Assembly: GCF_040954645.1 (NCBI RefSeq)
Contig: NC_092806.1
Coordinates: 161,258,328 to 161,322,327 of the forward strand
Origin: Diabrotica undecimpunctata
Lineage: Eukaryota > Arthropoda > Insecta > Coleoptera > Chrysomelidae
Direction of reading: 5' to 3'
Length of the DNA: 64,000 bases
Shown here: positions 58,320 to 64,000 of the stretch, one piece after another
Layout of the letters: every line of letters begins with the position of its first letter
How positions within the stretch are numbered: position 1 is the first letter of the stretch
Position numbers and translations under genes: made by a program
Notes under the pieces: model-generated
What the model saw: only the letters and a program-made list of their open reading frames with translations
Told to the model about the DNA's origin: nothing
Databases searched by the model: none

Positions 58320-59167
58320 TACAGTCTGTCCCAAACCCTTCTTTCAGTGCGTCACTAATTTTGACGTCACATAGGATTTTAAGAATGTCGAAAATTATTG
58401 CATGACATTTTAGTTAAATCTGACAGTTGAAGGATCGTAATCGGCTAAATGTGAAACGGTTATTTTTTGAAAATGTGGAGTAAAAATGTGGAATTCAAAT
58501 TTTTATTGCGCAATATATTGGAACGGCAGTTTGTCATAATTTCTATTCTATACATTCCAAGGAAAGTGCTTAATTAGCTAAGATTTATTTATGTATTTAT
58601 TACAAACACTATGGCTAAAATGTATAGTATTTAAACTACTAATATAAATATTTTTTAGAATAATTTAAAACTTATTTCACGAACGACAGAAACTGATAAT
58701 AAAGTTGTCCCAGCCTCTTTTTCTAATTGAAAATAATTTAATAATTTTAATATTAGTCTTTGTTCATTCTCGGTATATCTCGCCATATTAAAATATTTTT
58801 ATGACAATAAATACAAAATTAAATTTTCACTGTAAAATGTCTGAAAATACTATCCTGAAATGACAATTATCATTTTATCAGTTGACATTGTCAAAGTACT
58901 GTCACTATCGAGACCATCTGCGTCAAATTATATTTATGCGCATCATTGATTGGATATCTATTTAGCGTATTATAAACTCCAACCAATTATATATCCGTAA
59001 GTAGAATCCGCTTTAATATGCAAATACCCGTGAACGATATATAATTTTCTAAGTTCTATGTATAATAATCACAGGCTCACGTTTTTTTCTGTCACTTCTA
59101 GCTTAATGCGTTAGAGAGAATTCGATCAACTGTGACGCACTGAAAGAAGGGTTTGGGATGAACTATA
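58320..59167. mobile_element. 844-bp MITE with ~33-bp inverted repeats and TA duplication
   Basis: The left end CAGTCTGTCCCAAACCC (from 58322) and the right end, the reverse complement of TAGTTCATCCCAAACCC (to 59165), continue identically through TTCTTTCAGTGCGTCAC. TA flanks both sides (58320-58321, 59166-59167). There is no transposase frame inside. The TA duplication and CAGT start point to mobilisation by a Tc1/mariner-type transposase. Confidence 0.85.
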
Positions 59168-59184
59168 CATTTATAGTTTATACA

Positions 59185-59745
59185 ATACTTTTTGACAGCT
59201 TTAAAATTTTTTATCGTAGGTGTCTTCGCTTTTTTCGTAGGACTACCTTTTTGGATTTCTCTATTTTATTTGGTGTTTAAACTTTAATATTTACAAGAGA
59301 TAACACAGTTTTAGGTTCCAATTTCTTTTGAATTTTCTTTTTATTACATCTTTGATACGGCTTTTTTAGCCATTGTCACTTTCTTTACAGCTTTTTCTTT
59401 TCACCAGTGACTGCACGTTGGGCTGCAGCTGTAGTTTTCCGGTTTAGTTTTCAGCCTTCTTTTTCTCTTCTGATCCAGTCTTTGCAGATCCAGAGGACGA
59501 CGATTATGTAGACGTTAAGTTGAAAGATCATGAAGCCCCTTTTTCGTTCGTTCGTACCAACGATTCACTCGCTGCTGAGACTTTTAAAATGAACGGTGCA
59601 ACTTTTTTCTCTATCTACTTTATAATTAAAGGCGACATATTACAGGATAGCTTTAAGGTTGAAGAGAAGAATGACTTCTTTCTTTAAGATCTTTTATCCC
59701 ATTACTAACCATTTCAGGCATTGGTAGATGGAAACGTTTTGCCCT
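59185..59745 (-). pseudogene. Histone H1 pseudogene
   Basis: On the minus strand the globular-domain motifs of linker histone H1 can be followed across frameshifts: MVSNGIKDLKERSHSSLQ (59703-59650), LKAIL*YVAFNYKVDREK, SAASESLVRTNEKGAS*, SFNLTST. The lysine-rich tail follows (GSAKTGSEEKKKAEN, EKKKAVKKVTMAKKAVSKM, PTKKAKTPTIKNFKAVKK). The family pattern is MVN-x-AIKSLKERGGSSLQAIKKYI..NYKVD..K...GELVQTKGKGASGSFKL, so both the domain and the tail match in order. At least six stops or shifts make it inactive. No introns or poly(A) tail are seen; histone H1 genes normally lack introns, so it may be a dispersed copy of a histone-cluster gene or a processed copy. Identification is by motif order. 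Confidence 0.75.
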
Positions 59746-60860
59746 CGAAATTTTCTTTTTAAAATAATGAGGATGTTTGGAGTTCTAGAAGTTTACGTAG
59801 CTGAAGTGACTGATGAGTGCTTTTCTGTATTAGATATCTGATATCTCATTAAAATTACAACACTTGTACGTAAAGCTATGTGCAGAATATAGTGATTTAC
59901 TGAATAAGAATTAAAACCTCCAAAAAATATACCTTTAATCTTAATTGTTGGGGTTTATTAAAAAAATATTCGGTATAAAGCATGCTATAAGAAAAAATTA
60001 TTGCTCCCGAAGAGTACCGCTATTTTCTGACAAACCCTATCTAAATTCAACCTTTCTTGAATGTAATCCCCAAAACTGGTAATTCAAAAATATAAATATA
60101 CCTATACGAAATGTAAAAATGAGTCATCAGTTGACTTCCTATAGTAGTGTCATTTGGACCTTTGGTCAATGCTCAGTTTCATAGAATTTTGAAACGTGCA
60201 GATCACATCAACATGATTGTGACTGCCCATCCAAGTTGTCATATGTTAGATACTTGTCACTTTAACATTTCCGTTAAGCCAGGAGCCATTCTCTCTCCTG
60301 ATGTCACCCAATATGTAGCTTCTTCGAATTTATAATAATTTTAAACTGTTTTTCCTTTGTCTCGTGTTGTGTAAATGTATCAGTTAATGTTTATGACATT
60401 CACCATATATTGTTGGATAGCCTAATTTTGACGAAGTAAGTCTAAAACTTTATATTACATAAATTTTATATCAACCATCAACTTCCGAAGTTAATTAATT
60501 TTTCTTCAGTTGAAAAAACTTTCTTGTGCTCGATATCTGCCGTTTATTTGATTAAAATTCATTTATTCCAGCATTTAACCTTATATCACATTTTTGTTTA
60601 AAATTATCTCAGCTATATTTATTGTTTGAAACATTTTGCATCTTTTTGGAGTCCCAATATTGACATTCTCAGCAAAAAAAAACATGGTATATAAGCCGAA
60701 TATAATATAGATTTCTTTACTTACTCAGTGGACAGAATTGGTAAATACACATCAAAGCTTGAATTTCTGGTAGAGCAGTCATGATTAAGTCTTGCCGGAA
60801 AGCATGTAAGTGTTTACGAATTAAGCAAACAGTTTCTAGAATACATAAAGACAGCCTGTC
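59746..60860. other. Gene-free stretch
   Basis: AT-rich; a frame at 60147-60335 has no recognisable domain. Nothing else. Confidence 0.4.
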
Positions 60861-60861
60861 T

Positions 60862-61990
60862 TTAGGAATCGTTAATTAGTGAGACCTGGATTTCCAACAC
60901 ATTATTTGGGGGATTAAAGAAAATTTTTATGGATAGCCCATCAGTACTACAGGAAGATTTGCTTTTGATACTACTGATTGATTGAATCAGCTCAGATTTG
61001 TCAACTGGTCTTACAAATAATGAATTTGAGATCTTTTTTAAATTGGAGAGATAAAAAATAGGATCTTGTTGTGGCAAAATAGTTGATGTTATATTTTTAC
61101 TCATATTAACGAAGTTTTCTTTTAGATTTTCAGGGTTTGGAAGAGAAAATGTTTGAGCTGTGTTAGTTTTATTTCGAAGATCGTTTATTATGGACCAAGT
61201 TTCCCTTGCAACATTTTTAGAGCTTCCCAGACGATTCTCATAGTACATTCTTTTAGCTGTTTTGATAAGTTTTAGATAGGTTCAAACGTGCATTGTGAAA
61301 CCATACGATTCGAATATATTGACCAAGGATAATTGGGTAGCACAAGCAACAACGTAATTAATACTCAAGTCACTGCATAGAATCTTTCTGCTTTTATTGG
61401 GCAGGTCGTCTAACAAATTTAACAGGTTCTGAAAAAATAGTTCCGTGGAAGAATCAGGTGATCTATAAATGCAAAGAATGTATAGTTTAAGATTCTTGTT
61501 ATAAACCAATGAAAACTCAAAAAATTATTCATTCAACAGAAAGTCATACGTTGTTATAGGAGAGAAATCATTATTTGTAGAAATAATTAGGGTGCCACCA
61601 TGAGCAGAACTTGGATGATCATACCTAGCAATTGTGGATATTTTTCTACAAAAAAGGCTCGTTAACTTTAAACCAGTGTTCGATAACCACAACAATCGGA
61701 AGAAATCCTAATTCCTCTAGAAACAAAAATAATTTATCTGTTTTATATATTATAGAACGAATATTAATCAGAACCATGCTAAAGTTGTCAGTTAGAGCTG
61801 ATCTCTTTGGCTTAGACGAAGAAGACATTAATACAAAACTTCACTGGCCCTTTAGGTTATGGGTCAAAATGAGGGACCTACTCTCTGTCTCCCCTAAAAA
61901 TATATTTTTGCAAAAAAAAACGAGACGACCACGGAAAATAGATGCAAAACATAGATTTTCAGTCCAAATAAAATTTAACACTTAGAGCAA
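60862..61990 (-). pseudogene. Jockey-type non-LTR relic: endonuclease and linker
   Basis: Minus strand from about 61970: NFSMVLINIRSIIYKTDKLF, LEELGFLPIVVVIEHWFKVN (start of an APE-type endonuclease), then LVYNKNLKLYILCIYRSPDS, FQNLLNLLDDLP and ILCSDLSINY. After an internal deletion comes the linker region (KNVARETWSIINDLRNKTN, VDKSELIQSISSIKSKSSCS) and the first RT block STDGLSIKI. The catalytic RT domain is missing to the left. Several frameshifts. It resembles the relic at 10879-12180, which retains the complementary RT part. Confidence 0.75.
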
Positions 61991-62091
61991 GAATGCTAAG
62001 GTATTATATTTGCTAAATTTTGCTATATGGTTCGGAGATCTGGACTTTGGTTTAAGATCGATGCATACTAAGGCTAGTATGTACTGACATA

Positions 62092-62680
62092 TGTCATCAT
62101 CATCATCAACTAGCAACACGTCCACTGCTGAACATAGGCCTCTTGCATGCTTTTCCACTTAGTCCGATTTTGCGCCATCTGAATCCAATTTGTAGTTACT
62201 CTTTTTATGTCATCTGTCCATCTCGTTGGGGGGCGACCTCTATTTCCGTTAGCTTGTATTCGGGGTCTCCATTCCAAAATTCTTTTTTTCCACCGGTCAT
62301 CAACTGATCTTGCTACATGACCTGCCCAGTTCCACTTTAGTGTTGTTATTCTTTCAATAACGTCTGCTACTCCTGATCTTTTGCGGATAGTAGCATTGGG
62401 TATTCTATCACGTAGAGAAATCCCTAACATTATTTTCTCCATTGCCCTTTCCGCAACTTGTAGTTTACTCACTGTTGTTCTTGCGAGTGGTAGGGTTTCT
62501 GCGCCGTAGGTCATCATGGCAAAATACACTGATTAAATACTTTTCTTTTCAGACACATTGGAATCTTAGACCTAAAAATATCCTTCATCTTTCCAAATGC
62601 AGCCCAACGAGGTTTACTCTTCTTTTCAGCTCGATTGTTTGGTTGTCTCGACTTATTCTGATCTTATTCTGATACTGACA
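62092..62680 (-). pseudogene. RTE C-terminal fragment with (ATG)n tail
   Basis: From about 62670: NQTIELKRRVNLVGLHLERW (frame 1), then after a shift FAMMTYGAETLPLARTTVSK, QVAERAMEKIMLGISLRDR, VIERITTLKWNWAGHVARS, RILEWRPRIQANGNRGRPP and TRWTDDIKRVTTNWIQMAQN. The tail at 62095-62107 is tcatcatcatc, that is (ATG)n. Same family as 43266-43582. The reverse transcriptase core is missing. Confidence 0.85.
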
Positions 62681-63532
62681 GATGTACAAACATGAAAATC
62701 ATCACAAAATTTAAAAAGACGATAAATAACCGACTAAAATAAGATGCTAATGAAGTCAAGATTGCCCTATTGGTCTCGAATTTCTGTCGGAAAGATGAGA
62801 CCTGAAAAACAAGTCTGCGTTTGCCTTATATTGCTTGTATTTAACTTTACCTTTAATTATTACTGTATATTCGTGTTTATATCAATTATAGTTATTGTTT
62901 TCACTATAATACCATCCTTTTTGTCACTTGGAATAACAATCTCGTGACCAATTACACTTTAGCTGCTATTATCTTCAGTTAAAGGGTGAATAATATACTG
63001 CAGTTGTAGTTTTTAAATAGAAATAATTGAATCAGCCATCGATCTGATTAAACAAAAATTTGGTAAACAAATTCCAACTTATTTTAAAAAAGCGTCAAAG
63101 ATTTTTCGCTCTTTAATATATTAATATAATACAATGTAATATGTTTTTGATTGGTATTTATTTAAGCTGTTGATACCTTCAATATCTTCACATTTTCTTT
63201 TATAAGCTTTTGAAATTTGTTCTAAAAATATTTGGACATTTTTCACATTTGGTTCCCATGCCTCAAATGAGTTTGACAGAACGAAATATTGTTGTTTGGC
63301 AGTGTTAAAATTTACATTACAAATGAAACATATGCAATCAAAATTAATAAGATATTTGAAAATTAATAGATTTAGAATTACCAAAAAAGAAAAAGTAAAT
63401 AGTTCTAAAACAGTGTTTAAAAGTAAATAGTAAAATGTCGGTATAAATAATAAAGTTAAAAAGACATCTGTTGCAATCTGGCAACTGGTGGTTTGAGTCT
63501 TCTGACTTTATTGCCAAATCTATACGCTAACC
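62681..63532. other. Gene-free stretch
   Basis: A minus-strand frame at 63121-63384 (with FICNVNFNTAKQQ) is unrecognised. Otherwise AT-rich sequence without features. Confidence 0.4.
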
Positions 63533-64000
63533 CAGCGGTTCTCAACCTTTTTTACTCAGCGACGCACTAACGTACTCCTTACAGATTCGCGACACCCTTA
63601 TATGTACAAATTTTTGCTAGTGGTAGGTAAGTACAGATGAATATATTAAACATATTATTTTTTATTTCGTAAGAACATAACAAGCAAAAAACAAAACAGA
63701 AAGAATACATAAAATTAGTGTGAAATTTGACCCTGATGATTTTTGTAAAGTATATCTATCCGAGTACGAATTGTAGACAGACACACTCTCATCTCGCTGT
63801 CCAGATCAAGTAGTCGAGACCGGTAGCTAGATTTTAGATTTTTCATAGTAGAAAATGCAGATTCACATAAATACTATGTCGAAAACGGCAGTAAAAGGAT
63901 ACTGCTTTCTTTGCTAATTCTGGATATTCATTCGTAACTGAAATTCAAAAAACAACCGGAGTTACTTCTCTAAATTTGGACTTTAAAACTGTGTCAGAAT
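63533..64000 (-). mobile_element. hAT element, end of (continues past the window)
   Basis: CAGCGGTTCTCAACC at 63533 is a typical hAT terminal repeat, known from elements such as SPIN. Next to it the minus strand carries the C-terminal dimerisation region of a hAT transposase. The other end lies beyond position 64000. The likely 8-bp target duplication would be 63525-63532 (cgctaacc). Confidence 0.75.
63715..64000 (-). pseudogene. hAT transposase C-terminus, decayed
   Basis: From the window edge: SDTVLKSKFREVTPVVF, then NEYPELAKKAVSFYCRFRHS, then after stops LATGLDYLDSEMRVCLSTIR and TRIDILYKNHQGQ. The family pattern is YPELAKKAL..L.PF.TTYLCE..FS.L..MK..YR..L....DLR..LS, the hAT C-terminal dimerisation domain. 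Two stops and a shift lie in the region that normally reads TTYLCESGFS. Only the 3' end is in the window. Confidence 0.7.

Overview
The window looks like nuclear DNA of an insect. It is AT-rich, full of (AT)n and (CT)n microsatellites, and built almost entirely from transposable elements of kinds common in insect genomes: piggyBac, Tc1/mariner, pogo, hAT, a MULE/FLYWCH-like element, RTE- and jockey/I-type non-LTR retrotransposons, and Penelope-like elements. A beetle is plausible, but the sequence alone does not prove the order. No complete host gene is visible. Only two pieces look host-derived: a decayed linker-histone H1 pseudogene (about 59.2-59.7 kb, minus) and a candidate first coding exon with a good splice donor (45837-45920, minus).

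Layout. 0-10 kb: a terminal-repeat element (family B), a nearly intact piggyBac (3960-6591) with TTAA duplications and a probable 53-bp intron, a decayed Tc1-like element (about 7.15-8.7 kb), and an inverted-repeat element (9.08-10.2 kb). 10-20.6 kb: a jockey-type relic, a Penelope-type foldback, a second family B copy, a pogo relic, and a candidate MULE with a FLYWCH exon whose interior is interrupted by an I-type non-LTR insertion. 20.7-30.1 kb: a mariner-type element carrying a nested RTE, a longer relative of the B family (family A), a Penelope GIY-YIG fragment, and a DD41D mariner with terminal inverted repeats of about 500 bp. 30.2-40 kb: a probable solo LTR, a large CT microsatellite, and a segment present twice on either side of an exact 100-N gap. 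One copy carries a second DD41D mariner and the other carries a composite of families A and B; this pattern suggests two unmerged haplotypes. 40-64 kb: many 3'-end fragments of RTE-type elements (several ending in microsatellites), Penelope tails, a second, internally deleted piggyBac, a split DDE transposase, an 844-bp MITE, the H1 pseudogene, a jockey relic, and the end of a hAT element.

The genes do not act together in a pathway. The biological content is mobile-element history: nested insertions with readable target-site duplications, pairs of damaged autonomous elements and non-autonomous derivatives, and recurring hammerhead-like cores in Penelope tails. I found no CRISPR array, operon, rRNA gene or convincing tRNA gene. 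The most unusual items are the composite element with two 5' ends and one 3' end, the FLYWCH/MULE element with repeated subterminal motifs, the long-TIR DD41D mariners, and the apparent haplotype duplication that exposes empty insertion sites.
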